Source: JARRKC01 sp963723965
GTDB taxonomy: Bacteria > Acidobacteriota > UBA6911 > RPQK01 > JAPXNP01
Length of the DNA stretch: 64,000 bases
Assembly (NCBI GenBank): GCA_963723965.1
Contig: CAVRSV010000007.1
Coordinates: 372,001-436,000, forward strand
Direction: 5' to 3'
Position numbers and translations under genes: made by a program. Each line of letters begins with the position of its first letter. The first letter of the stretch is position 1. Below the pieces are notes generated by a model, which was not told where the DNA came from, ran no database searches, and saw only the letters and a list, made by a program, of their open reading frames with translations. Of this stretch, positions 8,885 through 17,753 are shown one piece after another.

Positions 8885-10073
8885 CCGAGGTACCCTCCCC
8901 GTCGTCCGGCGCGGGTGCCGCGCTGGGACTGACCTCCCCGCCCGCTCTCACTTTCTGCAACCCGTCCGAGATGACCAGTTCTCCCTCCTTGAGCCCCTGC
9001 GTCACGATCCACCGCGTTCCCGAGACCTCCCCCAACTGAATCCTGCGCGTCTCGGCCTTCTTCTCCGGGCCGACCACCATCACGAAAGCTCCCACCTGGT
9101 CCCGCTGCACGGCCGCCTGCGGAATGACGAGCCTCTCGGTGGTGTCCCGATGGCTTTGAATCACGGTCACGAACTGGCCGGGACGCAACAGCAGGCGGGG
9201 GTTGGGAAACGTCGCGCGCAGCATGATCGTGCCGGTTGCTTCGTCCACTCGGTTGTCCTGGAAGTCGATCCTCCCCGCGTGGGGGTAAACGGCGCCGTCG
9301 ACCAGCCGGATGGTCGGAACGAGCTGCGGAAGGGACTGGCTCCCATTTCGCCCGGCGCCGATGCTCTCTTGCAGATTCAAGTAGTCGCGCTCGCTGATCG
9401 GGAAGGTCACCCACATGGGATCCAGACGAACGATCGTCGCCAGCACGCCGCTGTCCGGGCCGACCAGATTACCGACATGGATGGCCGTCCGCCCGATCCG
9501 CCCGCTGATGGGGGCCCGGATCTCCGTGTAGCTCAGGTTGATCTTGGCCTGCGTCAACTGGGCCCGGCGCTGGTTCAGAAGGGCTCGGCTCTCGAGAACC
9601 GCACCCTGGGCAGAATCCAGATTGGCCTTGGAAGCGCCACCCGTGTCCTTGACCGTGTTGAGACGCTCCAGATACTTCTGGCCGTTCTCCAACGCGGCTT
9701 CGGTCTGCGAAATAGCCGCGGCTGCGGCATCCACCGCCGCCTGATATGGTTCCGGCTCGATGAGATACAGCAGCTGCCCCTGCTGCACGTCGCTCCCCTC
9801 TTCGAAAGCGCGCTTTACCAGATACCCGGTCACACGCGCCCGGAGATCGACCGTGGAGATGGCTTCCGTCCGCCCGACGTACTCGTCACTGTCGGCGACG
9901 GCGATCTTCTCGACGGGCGTCACGGTGACGGAAGGGGGCGGCGGGGGCGGCGGCGGGGGAGCCGGATCCTGTTGGGCGCAGGCCGCTCCGACCAGCCCCA
10001 CGACGACGATCAGCCAGCGGATCCCGCCGAGCCGCGGAATTCTCGAAAAAGCATCAGTTTGTTTGTCAGTCAT
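8874..10073 (-). CDS. RND efflux membrane fusion protein (AcrA/MexA-like lipoprotein)
   Basis: Periplasmic adaptor joining the RND permease to the outer-membrane channel. The product has 399 residues. A signal peptide with lipobox VGAAC (cysteine about 32) is followed by a run of nine prolines, an unusual flexible tether. Then come the barrel-sandwich halves (VDLRARVTGYLVK and IRAPISGRIGRT), the alpha-hairpin (AISQTEAALENGQKYLERL) and the beta-barrel and membrane-proximal domains. The ATG overlaps the stop of the upstream outer-membrane factor (ATGA), and its 3' end overlaps the permease gene. All three genes must therefore be co-transcribed. Confidence 0.94.
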   Translation of the reverse strand: MTDKQTDAFSRIPRLGGIRWLIVVVGLVGAACAQQDPAPPPPPPPPPSVTVTPVEKIAVADSDEYVGRTEAISTVDLRARVTGYLVKRAFEEGSDVQQGQLLYLIEPEPYQAAVDAAAAAISQTEAALENGQKYLERLNTVKDTGGASKANLDSAQGAVLESRALLNQRRAQLTQAKINLSYTEIRAPISGRIGRTAIHVGNLVGPDSGVLATIVRLDPMWVTFPISERDYLNLQESIGAGRNGSQSLPQLVPTIRLVDGAVYPHAGRIDFQDNRVDEATGTIMLRATFPNPRLLLRPGQFVTVIQSHRDTTERLVIPQAAVQRDQVGAFVMVVGPEKKAETRRIQLGEVSGTRWIVTQGLKEGELVISDGLQKVRAGGEVSPSAAPAPDDGEGTSGAQ

Positions 10074-11563
10074 GGAACCGACCCCGTTTGTGCTTGACCA
10101 GCTGGCGGAGTTGCCTGCGGCTGCACAGGTGTCCAGCCTCCCCCCAGTGCTTTGTAGAGACGGATGAGATCGGAAGTGACGGCCCCGTCACTCCGAGCGA
10201 GTTGATCCTGCAGCGAGAGGAGGGCCTGCTGAGAGCTCAGCACGGGCTGAAAATCCACCAGCCCGGCCGCGTAATTGGTCCGCACGAGATCCAGCGCACG
10301 GCCGGCCGCCTGGGCGGCGTCGGTCAGCGATTTGCGGCGGACCTGCTCGTCGGCGTACGCGACCAGCGCGTCCTCCACCTCCTGCAGTGCAGCGAGGATG
10401 GAAGCCTGGTAGTTGATCAGCGCCTGCTCTTGCCGGGCATTCTGAACCTCGATCTGCTGGCGGATGCGGTCGGCGTCGAAGATCGTGTAGAAAGCGCTCC
10501 CCAGAATGGATCCAACCAGATTTCCGAGGGAAAGCGGATTCCCTTTTGTAATCGCCTCGTAGCCGATCGAACCGGACAGCGCGAACTGAGGATACTTGGC
10601 GGCCGTCGCTACACCGACCAGTGCAGTCTGAGCGGCCAGGGCCCGCTCGGCACTGCGAACGTCGGGTCGGCGGCGCAGCATTTCGGCCGGAATGCCGACG
10701 CCGACTTCGACCGGACCGACCGGAATCGGCGCGCGCTCCTTCAGTTCGTCGGCGAGCGCACCCGGGTTCTCGCCGAGGAGGACCGCCAGGCGGTTCTTGG
10801 CTTGTTCCAGCTGGATTCGTAAGGACGGAATCACCGCCCGGGTCGAGGCCACGCTGTAGGTCGCCTGTTCGATGTCGACCCTGGTCGTCAGGCCGGCCTG
10901 AAATCGCTGATCGGCCAGCCGGTAGATGTCCTCCTGGACCTTCAAGTTGTTTTCGGCGATGTTGACCTGCTGCTGGAACTGGCGGACCTCCACGTAGTTC
11001 AGGGCGACTTCGGCAACGAGACTGACCAGAACATCGCGAAGGGACTCTTCGGTCACCTGAAGACTTGCGTCCGCCGCTTCGATCGATCGTTTCACCCGAC
11101 CGAAAACGTCCACTTCCCAGCCGGCATCGAAACCGACGCTGAAAAGACCCGCGTCGGCGGCCTGGCCCATGCGATTCGAGCCACGCTGAAAACCCGTGAC
11201 CCCCGACCCGGTCACTGTGGGGAACCGGTCGGCATCGGCGATGCCCCGGCGCGCGCGGGCTTCCCGGACCACGGCCATGGCTCTTCTCAGATCCAGATTG
11301 CCCTGAACCGCCCGGTCGAGGAGCGTGTCGAGGACCGGATCGTTCAGCGTCGTCCACCAGTGGGCGAGCGTTTCATCGGACATTTCCGCGGCCTTGAGAC
11401 CGTCGGAGAGCTCCGCGTGCCAATTGGGAGGAGGCGGAATCTGAGGCTTCTCGTAGTCGGGTCCGGCCACCCGGCAGCCGGACCACAAGACCACTGTCAT
11501 GAGGACGACCGCCAGAGGCGAAACCCCACCGAGACTGGAACGGGCTCTTCGTCTTTCCGTCAT
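10070..11563 (-). CDS. Outer-membrane efflux lipoprotein, NodT/OprM family
   Basis: Trimeric TolC-like channel for the pump encoded just downstream. The product has 497 residues. The signal peptide ends in lipobox LWSGC (cysteine about 30), followed by the family start VAGPDYEKPQIPPPPNW. Two OEP repeats cover about 70-270 and 290-480, with typical blocks LRIQLEQAKNRLAVLLG and IPAEMLRRRPDVRSAERAL. It is the first gene of the OMF-MFP-RND operon on the minus strand and ends in a four-base overlap with the MFP. No regulator gene is adjacent; the closest is the decayed receiver at 12180 on the other strand. Confidence 0.94.
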   Translation of the reverse strand: MTERRRARSSLGGVSPLAVVLMTVVLWSGCRVAGPDYEKPQIPPPPNWHAELSDGLKAAEMSDETLAHWWTTLNDPVLDTLLDRAVQGNLDLRRAMAVVREARARRGIADADRFPTVTGSGVTGFQRGSNRMGQAADAGLFSVGFDAGWEVDVFGRVKRSIEAADASLQVTEESLRDVLVSLVAEVALNYVEVRQFQQQVNIAENNLKVQEDIYRLADQRFQAGLTTRVDIEQATYSVASTRAVIPSLRIQLEQAKNRLAVLLGENPGALADELKERAPIPVGPVEVGVGIPAEMLRRRPDVRSAERALAAQTALVGVATAAKYPQFALSGSIGYEAITKGNPLSLGNLVGSILGSAFYTIFDADRIRQQIEVQNARQEQALINYQASILAALQEVEDALVAYADEQVRRKSLTDAAQAAGRALDLVRTNYAAGLVDFQPVLSSQQALLSLQDQLARSDGAVTSDLIRLYKALGGGWTPVQPQATPPAGQAQTGSVP

Positions 11564-12179
11564 TCGGATTCGCTATCCGCCCTGCGCAGGGCTGCCGTCG
11601 CCCACTTCTCCGCCATCTCCCTCTATCTACGCGCACTGCCCCTGGCTGTTACAGCAGCCGCCCGGAACGCGACGCCGGTCGCACGGGTTGGTCCGTCCCG
11701 TCCCAGGCCGCACTGGAGCTTCTCCAATGCAGGCCCTCGGACGGGCCCGTGCGACCTTTCGACTTCGAAGACGTCCTGCACGACCTTCGGAAGGATACAT
11801 ATACAGCAACTCCGATCGGCCCGCCAAGGAGCACGCCTCACCTCGAGACTTCTTTCGCCCCCGGAGTTCCGGCTCCAGCAGGGCATTCAAGATCACCGGC
11901 AGTTCGACCGAACTATGACTTTGGGGATAGCCCGGCCGCGCCGGGGCCGCCCGCCGTGGCGGGGCCGCCGACCAGGCATCGGTGATTTCGTCGGCAGCCT
12001 TCTCGAGCAGGAGCCATGCCGAGGGATCAGGAGGCCGGTTCGAATCCCCATTTAATCGCAGCATCCATCGAACCCGCTGTTCGGGAGACTGATGTTCATG
12101 ACCGCGACGACACTGCTGCAGTGGGGCTTCGGAACGCGCCGCGTCAGCGACCTGCTCGCGAGGATCCATCCGGAGACGA
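11564..12179. other. Gap without a recognisable gene
   Basis: These 616 bases upstream of the OMF-MFP-RND operon hold open frames on both strands, but none has recognisable family motifs. The left part must contain the operon promoter. The right part may be eroded sequence upstream of the decayed receiver domain. I see no repeat array here. Confidence 0.4.
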
Positions 12180-12479
12180 ACGGACTCGAGATACACCACT
12201 CTCTGTCGTCGGAGCTTCTCCGAGACGTGGGGGGCGCCCAACCCTTCGACATGATCGTCCTGGACCGGCGCCGAACTCGCGGCGGCCTGCCTGAGCCGGC
12301 GCCCCAGCTTGCCGATCATCCTCCGCACGGGGTACAGTGATTTGATCACGGCCGAACAAGCCGAAAACCTCGGAATCGCGCGCTTCGTCATGAAGCCTTT
12401 TCGCATCCACGAAATGGCCTCGATCCTTCGCGACGTGCTCGATATCCAGGGCCGGGGAAGAACTGTGAGCCCAAACTGA
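12180..12479 (+). pseudogene. Response-regulator receiver domain remnant
   Basis: Two pieces of a CheY-like receiver lie in different frames. The first, in the frame of 12092, ends in QPFDMIVLD, which is strand beta-3 with the phospho-acceptor Asp. The second, in the frame of 12270, reads ELAAACLSRRRPSLPIIL, then RTGYSDLITAEQAENLGI, then ARFVMKPFRIHEMA, and ends at the TGA at 12477. That is alpha-3 to alpha-5 with the conserved Thr and the Lys of KPF. The roughly eight residues normally found between the Asp and the second piece are missing, so there is a small deletion plus a frame change. The type resembles receivers of hybrid sensor kinases. Its stop overlaps the next gene's start (TGATG), which suggests they once formed an operon. 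Confidence 0.75.
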
Positions 12480-12982
12480 TGAACAGACCAACCGGGCCTC
12501 GCCTCATCGTGGAACTCCTGTGGCTGATTCTCGTCTGCGGGGCCGCCGGTCCAGGCGCGGCAAGGGCTCAACAGACTCCGCCCGAGGCTGGTCCATCCCC
12601 GAAACAGGAACTCCGCGCTGCGGAGATTGCCTTTGCCCGCACTGTCGCAGTGCGAGATCGCGCCGCCTTTCTGGCGTTGGTCGCAGAGGATGCCGTCTTC
12701 CTGTCACCGGCCCCGCTCGTGGGCCAGGCGGCCATTGAGAAGGCCTGGGCGCCGTTCTTCGTCGCCGACGGCCCCGTTTTGGAGTGGAAGCCGGAAATCG
12801 TGGAACTCCAACCGGGCGGCACGCTCGGGATCACTCATGGGCCTTACCAGCTCACGATTCGCGGAGAGGACGGGACTCCTCAGGTCCGCAAGGGGACGTT
12901 CACCTCGATCTGGAGACATGAAGAGGGCGGCGGCTGGCGAATCATCTTCGACAGCGGCTGTCCCTGCCAGCCCGGCGACTGA
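12479..12982 (+). CDS. Secreted NTF2-like protein (SnoaL / DUF4440 type)
   Basis: Small exported protein with a cone-shaped alpha+beta-barrel fold, 167 residues. An N-terminal signal peptide (LIVELLWLILVCGAAG, cleavage near ARAQ at about 30) is followed by one NTF2-like domain. Its helix-turn reads ELRAAEIAFARTVAVRDRAA, then FLALVAEDAVFLSP, VGQAAIEKAWAPFF and TSIWRHEEGGGWRIIFD. Members of this family are ligand-binding or isomerase-like, and the function here cannot be deduced. A Cys pair sits at the C-terminus (SGCPCQPGD). The ATG overlaps the stop of the decayed receiver domain. Confidence 0.8.
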   Translation: MNRPTGPRLIVELLWLILVCGAAGPGAARAQQTPPEAGPSPKQELRAAEIAFARTVAVRDRAAFLALVAEDAVFLSPAPLVGQAAIEKAWAPFFVADGPVLEWKPEIVELQPGGTLGITHGPYQLTIRGEDGTPQVRKGTFTSIWRHEEGGGWRIIFDSGCPCQPGD

Positions 12983-13323
12983 AGTGGATCGCTCGCGCAG
13001 GCACAGCACGCAACCCTCCCCGGCGGGATCGAAGTGCAGACCATGCACCTCGCAGAAGACACTCTGGTTCCCGCGGGCGGATGCCGCGCTGTCTCCTGGT
13101 TTCGCCACGATGGGATCCCCGCTGGTTATGACCGGTGCGCCCGTTTGCGGCCAGCCTACCCCCGGGAGACGATGGGTCAAGCGCGATCTTCGATCTGGAG
13201 GCGCCGGACCTCGAATCCCGCTTCTGCGCCCCCCCATCGGGAACAGGAACCCCGGCTGTCCCGTTCAACCGAGATATAATCTCTCCAACCATCACTTCTT
13301 GAAAAGACGAGGGGGAGTTCACA
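12983..13323. other. Intergenic region with a possible minus-strand zinc-ribbon ORF remnant
   Basis: No plus-strand gene is visible. On the minus strand an open frame starting at 13237 contains FCEVHGLHFDPAGEGCVLCL at about 13015-13075. The spacing Cys-x2-His ... Cys-x2-Cys is typical of a small zinc ribbon seen in other bacterial proteins. The frame then runs antisense through the NTF2-like gene. Either it is a fragment of a lost gene or a short gene overlapping the 3' end of its neighbour. The last 20 bases contain the GAGGGGGAG ribosome-binding site of the next gene. Confidence 0.4.
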
Positions 13324-16300
13324 GTGAAGCGATCTGTCTGGTCGATCCTGATCTGGCTTATCTGCCTTTGTACCTCGGCATTTTCGGCGAGCGATCTCAC
13401 CTTCACCCGGCTGTCGTTCGAATCCGGGACTATCACGGGGATCGCCGTCGTTAATCCGAATGGCCAGGAGGCAACGGTGACTCTGACTGCGATCGGAGCG
13501 GACGGCATTGCTCTGAGCGGCAATGGAATCCGTAATCCGGTCCAGATCAAGATCCCTGCCGGCCAACAATATGCTCAGGTGACCTCCACGATTTTCGGGG
13601 GCAACTTTCCCGCAGACACCACGGCCTGGATCCGGGCCACCAGCCCTTCCGACAACTTGACCGGCTTCTTTCTCTACCTGAACCCCACCGTGTCGTTTCT
13701 GGATGGAGCCGACCTTCCGGCACGCTCCAGCGACCTCCTGTTCCTCCAGTTGCGCTCCGACAGCCAGTACTCGACCGAAATCAACCTCGTCAATCCCTCG
13801 CCGGACACGAAGGCCGCGGTCCACCTCGCGCTGCACGTCGGAACGAATGTCCCGTCGTTCGCCGATGTGATCCTTCCCCCTTCGGGAGCGCTGCGCTTCG
13901 ACTTCGCCTCGGTCTTCGGAGGCGACGCTCTCACGGGCGATGCCTACCTGTCCGTGGGCTCGACGACTCCCCTGGCAGGATTCGAGTTCGTGCGAGGCCC
14001 CGGAGACCTTCTCGGTTTGAATGCCATCCCCGTCGCGCCGGGTACGAAAACCATCTACTTTCCGCAGATGGCGGTGCTCGACCCTTTCCGCACCGAACTG
14101 GTTATCGTGAATACGGGAGACTCGGCGACGGTGCTGACTCTCAAGGCCCACCAGATCGACGGTGAGCTTTACGGCCCGTCAGACCTGGGCAACAACCCCG
14201 TCACCCGACCTCTGCAGGCTCACGGGATCGTGCGCCTCGACGTCGCTCAACTGTTTGGCTTTCGCGGCTCGTCCTACAAGGAGGGCTGGATGGAGGTGGA
14301 GTCGAGTTCGACGGAGATCGCCGCAACCGCCGGGTACCTGGTGCCTGGGAGCAACTCCTATGCCTCGGTGGCCGGTTCGGCCCAAGGCCGGACCCGTGCG
14401 CTCTTCTCGCACCTCGCGACGAGTTTCCCGTTCTTCACCGGAGTGGCGCTGCTCAACTCCGGCTCGCTGACTGCCAACGTGCGCATCGTCGCCGAAAAGC
14501 AGGACGGGACGTTTCTGGGAGCCTATACAACGAGCCTGCGACCGGGTCAGCGGTTGAGCAAGCTCGTTCATGAGCTGATCAAGGCATCGGCGAATCAGGC
14601 CGGAGGCCTGGTCTGGGTCAGCAGCGACGTTCCGATTCACGCGATCTCCCTGTTCGGCAGTTCTCAAACCTTCGCCTTGGCGAACATCCCCCCACAGCCT
14701 GTTCCGTCGTCCTTCGTTCCAGGCGGAACCGCGAACCAGCTGCGGATCTCACCCCGGCTTGCCGTCCTGCTCGCCAACGGACAACAGGCCTTCGCGGCCA
14801 GTGGCGTTGCCGGAGCCGTTCAATGGAAGGTGAACGGCGTCGCCGGAGGCAGCGCCGCGTTGGGTCGGATTCCGAACGGCCTGTACCAGGCGCCGTCGAC
14901 GATCCCCAGCCCCATCCCGGTGACGATCACGGCCACCGTGGCGGATCAGACCGCCGGGGCGTCGGTGGACCTTCTGCGCAAGGAAACGGTCATCGGCGGC
15001 CTGGGTGTGGTCAGTTCCGTCGCCTATCTTGCTTCGCTGCAGCGTCTCTACACTGCCGAACTGAGCGGGCAGGGTGTCTCCAACTCCAGTGGGGTCGCCA
15101 TTCAGGCGGGAGTCTCCTCGAGCATCCTCAACGTCACGGGAGGCGTGCGGACGCTGGTGCGAGATTTCGCGGGTGAAGAGATCACCAAGATGGTCCCGTT
15201 TACGACTTCAACGGGCCAGGAAGTCCTCCTGCTGGTCGGCAAGACGACAGGGCGCATCATCCGCCTCGACCCGACGAACGGGTCCGGGCCGGTGGATGTG
15301 GCGACGGGCCTTTCCTCCCCGACCGCCGCGGTCGTCGATCCGGTGAGCGGAGGGCTGCTGGTGGCGGAGGCGAACCAGGTCACCCTGATCCCGTCGAGCC
15401 AGCTCAATCAGGGGTTGGCCGGGGCCCAGATTCGCCCCGCGACTCTCTTGGACCCGACTTCTGCCCAGAAGCTCGCGGACCGAAGCGGCTCCGGAATCGC
15501 AGTCGATCCATGCGATGGCTCGATCTTCCTGAGCGACCCAACGAAGGGCGCCATTGTGAGAGTAGATCGGACCGATGGCTCCTCCGAGGTTGTGGTGGAC
15601 GGGCTCGCCAACCCCGGACAACTGCTCGGTGCACGGCGGACTGGGGTGAGTTGTCCCGATTCCTTCCATCTCTTCGTGGCCGAACAGGCCGCGGACCAGG
15701 TCTCGCTCGTGATCCCCGCGTCGGGTGACGTGATCCCCTGGCTGGACGCCCCGGGCATTCGCGACATCGCCGCGGAGACGGATGCCCAGACGGGTGCGAT
15801 CAGCGGATTCTACCTGGCCCAGGCGGCCACTTCGACAGGCTCGATCGTCCGCGTTTCCGAGCCGGGCGTGTACGACTCGGGCGCCCAGGTCGTCTCGACG
15901 GCACCCGTGCCGCCACAGCCGGGCACCTTCACCCACTATCTGGACTTCATTGCCGCCCTCGGGACGAATCCCGACATCCTCACGGAGAGCTTCGACGATA
16001 TCGCCGCCGGCACCATCATCGATTCCGGAATGACGATCAACGGGATCACCTACGTCAGCTTTCCTCCGGGAACGAAAGGACTCGTCTCACCTCCATATCG
16101 CGACGATCAGGGCAATGTGGTCCTCAATCCCCAGGGCAAGCCTTACGGCAAGTACAACGCCATCGGCGACGATTTCCTGGCCCTGTCGAGACCCGAAGAC
16201 GAAACCCTCGACTACTTCCTGTCGGGCGAATCGATGACCATTCGCTTCTCCCGGCCGGTGCGGGCTTTCGGGCTCTTCTTCAACGCCCAGACATCACCCG

Positions 16301-16533
16301 TCGAGACGGGTTATCTGTTCCTGCAGCAGGGGGAAACACTCGTGACGACGGGCAGCTCCCAGTACGACTTCCTCAACAGCCCCGGGGACTCCCGCTTCGG
16401 CCTCTTCTTTGCGGGCATCATCTCCGACACGCCCTTCACGCAGGTGACCATCGGCGACACGTCGCAGGGCGATCCCTCCCAGGATCTTCCGCCGCTGGGG
16501 ATGATCGTCGATCACTTCATGCGCGTCGAGTGA
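13324..16533 (+). CDS. Large secreted surface protein with beta-sandwich repeats and a propeller-like region
   Basis: Exported protein of 1069 residues with no assigned family. The GTG start has GAGGGGGAG six bases upstream and gives a signal peptide (SILIWLICLCTSAFSA). Residues about 25-465 contain repeated beta-rich units with a shared pattern, for example GIAVVNPNGQEATVTLTAIG, TEINLVNPSPDTKAAVHLAL, TELVIVNTGDSATVLTLKAH and GVALLNSGSLTANVRIVAEK. A Big-like segment is near 480-555. Residues about 560-860 look like a six-bladed propeller of NHL/SMP-30 type (GSGIAVDPCDGSIFLSDPT). The final 170 residues (ESFDDIAAGTIIDSGMTING onward) resemble extracellular beta-sandwich domains of PEP-CTERM proteins, but no anchor follows. 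The role is probably structural or adhesive. It is a single gene, convergent with the TIM-barrel gene. Confidence 0.75.
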   Translation: MKRSVWSILIWLICLCTSAFSASDLTFTRLSFESGTITGIAVVNPNGQEATVTLTAIGADGIALSGNGIRNPVQIKIPAGQQYAQVTSTIFGGNFPADTTAWIRATSPSDNLTGFFLYLNPTVSFLDGADLPARSSDLLFLQLRSDSQYSTEINLVNPSPDTKAAVHLALHVGTNVPSFADVILPPSGALRFDFASVFGGDALTGDAYLSVGSTTPLAGFEFVRGPGDLLGLNAIPVAPGTKTIYFPQMAVLDPFRTELVIVNTGDSATVLTLKAHQIDGELYGPSDLGNNPVTRPLQAHGIVRLDVAQLFGFRGSSYKEGWMEVESSSTEIAATAGYLVPGSNSYASVAGSAQGRTRALFSHLATSFPFFTGVALLNSGSLTANVRIVAEKQDGTFLGAYTTSLRPGQRLSKLVHELIKASANQAGGLVWVSSDVPIHAISLFGSSQTFALANIPPQPVPSSFVPGGTANQLRISPRLAVLLANGQQAFAASGVAGAVQWKVNGVAGGSAALGRIPNGLYQAPSTIPSPIPVTITATVADQTAGASVDLLRKETVIGGLGVVSSVAYLASLQRLYTAELSGQGVSNSSGVAIQAGVSSSILNVTGGVRTLVRDFAGEEITKMVPFTTSTGQEVLLLVGKTTGRIIRLDPTNGSGPVDVATGLSSPTAAVVDPVSGGLLVAEANQVTLIPSSQLNQGLAGAQIRPATLLDPTSAQKLADRSGSGIAVDPCDGSIFLSDPTKGAIVRVDRTDGSSEVVVDGLANPGQLLGARRTGVSCPDSFHLFVAEQAADQVSLVIPASGDVIPWLDAPGIRDIAAETDAQTGAISGFYLAQAATSTGSIVRVSEPGVYDSGAQVVSTAPVPPQPGTFTHYLDFIAALGTNPDILTESFDDIAAGTIIDSGMTINGITYVSFPPGTKGLVSPPYRDDQGNVVLNPQGKPYGKYNAIGDDFLALSRPEDETLDYFLSGESMTIRFSRPVRAFGLFFNAQTSPVETGYLFLQQGETLVTTGSSQYDFLNSPGDSRFGLFFAGIISDTPFTQVTIGDTSQGDPSQDLPPLGMIVDHFMRVE

Positions 16534-16544
16534 CCCGGGGGAGT

Positions 16545-17498
16545 TCAGCCGACGAGCGCCAGGACCTTCTTCAGGGCCGCCGCTGTCCGGCCGACGGCCT
16601 CATCGGCGGGAAGTCCCTTCAGGCTGTCGTCGAAAGGCTCGGCCCGGACGGGCCCGTCGAAACCGACCTTGGCCAAGGCGCCGAGAAAGGTCCCGATGTC
16701 GATGACCCCGGTGGCACCCGGAAGTCGTCGTTTGAGGTCCATCTGCTGCTCGACGGGCACACCGGCCGGCGCATCGTTGAGATCGACCGAAACGATCCGA
16801 TCGTTGGTCAGGGAAAGCAAATCCGCCTCCGTTCCCCCCGAGGTATACCAGTGGTAGCTGTCGAGCAGAAACCCGACATTGGGGCGCCCGATGGCGTCGA
16901 TCAGCTCCTGCATTTCCGCCTGGGAGTGGACGAAGGAGTACCTGAGGGCCGTCCAGGAGGTCTTCGGGCCGACGTACTCGAGACCCAACCGGATCCCCTC
17001 GTCGGCCAGAACGTCGGCCGCCTGGCCGAGCCGCGTCCGGTGAAGCTCGAGATTCTGGAGATAGGTCAGGCTCTCATGGTTGGGCATGATCCAGGTTCCC
17101 ATGCGGGTGCAGCCGGCCTTTCGGACGGCTTTCGCGGCGTTCGGGAGCTTGGCCAGATCCTGCTTGAACCGATCCCCGTCCTGGCGAAACTCGACGGGCA
17201 GCCCGGCCGGCCCCAGGGCCAGACTCTTCTCGGACAGCTGCTCCCTGAGGCGCTCCATGTCGGCGTCGGTCATCGAAGCCAGCTGCCCCGTGGCCGCTGC
17301 CACCGACTCGAAACCGAATTTCGCGGCCAGTTCGAGCGCTTCGAACTGGTCCGCCCGGACCCCGATCGCCCCGCAATCCAGCGTCGTCTTCATCTTGCTT
17401 CCCCCCGCCCCGGCAGCCCCCAGCCTCCGACCAAAGGCCAGGCCCGCCGAGAGCCCGCCGGCCAGAGAGAGAAAAGAACGTCGATACATTCCGCTCAT
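16545..17498 (-). CDS. Tat-exported sugar phosphate isomerase/epimerase-like TIM-barrel protein
   Basis: Member of the xylose-isomerase-like TIM-barrel (AP_endonuc_2) superfamily, 317 residues. The N-terminus is a Tat signal: RRSFLSLAG with the twin Arg at 6-7, a hydrophobic stretch and AGAGG. Barrel landmarks are LGLEYVGPKTSW, VGFLLDSYHWYTSGG (Asp-x-x-His) and IVSVDLNDAP, with Glu in the last strand (VRAEPFDDSL), as expected for a metal-dependent isomerase or epimerase. The substrate is unknown; exported homologues are common in polysaccharide-degrading bacteria. The ATG at 17498 has AGGAG six bases upstream. It is divergent from the RIC gene. Confidence 0.85.
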   Translation of the reverse strand: MSGMYRRSFLSLAGGLSAGLAFGRRLGAAGAGGSKMKTTLDCGAIGVRADQFEALELAAKFGFESVAAATGQLASMTDADMERLREQLSEKSLALGPAGLPVEFRQDGDRFKQDLAKLPNAAKAVRKAGCTRMGTWIMPNHESLTYLQNLELHRTRLGQAADVLADEGIRLGLEYVGPKTSWTALRYSFVHSQAEMQELIDAIGRPNVGFLLDSYHWYTSGGTEADLLSLTNDRIVSVDLNDAPAGVPVEQQMDLKRRLPGATGVIDIGTFLGALAKVGFDGPVRAEPFDDSLKGLPADEAVGRTAAALKKVLALVG

Positions 17499-17676
17499 CC
17501 TGCACTCCTTCGCGAATTCCCACCGATCTTAACCCTACTCCCTCCGACTGGGAAGCCACCCAATTGGTGACACGCACGTAATTCGCTCGTAAGGTACCGC
17601 CAACACTGACTTTTGGAGCAGGTCTGGCACTTATTACATTCCCGATCCCGCGCGTGTCCCCAATTCGGAACCGAGA

Positions 17677-17690
17677 ATGACTTTCGTCAT
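17677..17690. promoter_or_regulatory. Inverted repeat upstream of the RIC gene
   Basis: A perfect dyad, ATGAC-N4-GTCAT, lies about 64 bases before the RIC start. It could be an operator for a stress regulator, but it does not match an NsrR or FNR consensus that I recognise. Single copies of the GTGTCCCC/GGGGACAC octamer flank it at about 17654 and 17724 in inverted orientation. Confidence 0.3.
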
Positions 17691-17753
17691 CGCCGGACAC
17701 AGGGAGAAAGAGTTCAACTGAGGGGGACACAAACCGAAAGGAGTCCGATAGAC

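Noticed and set aside
12000..12060. GGTTCGAATCCC string resembling a tRNA T-loop
   Set aside because: The flanking bases do not form a five-pair T-stem and no acceptor, D or anticodon arm is present.
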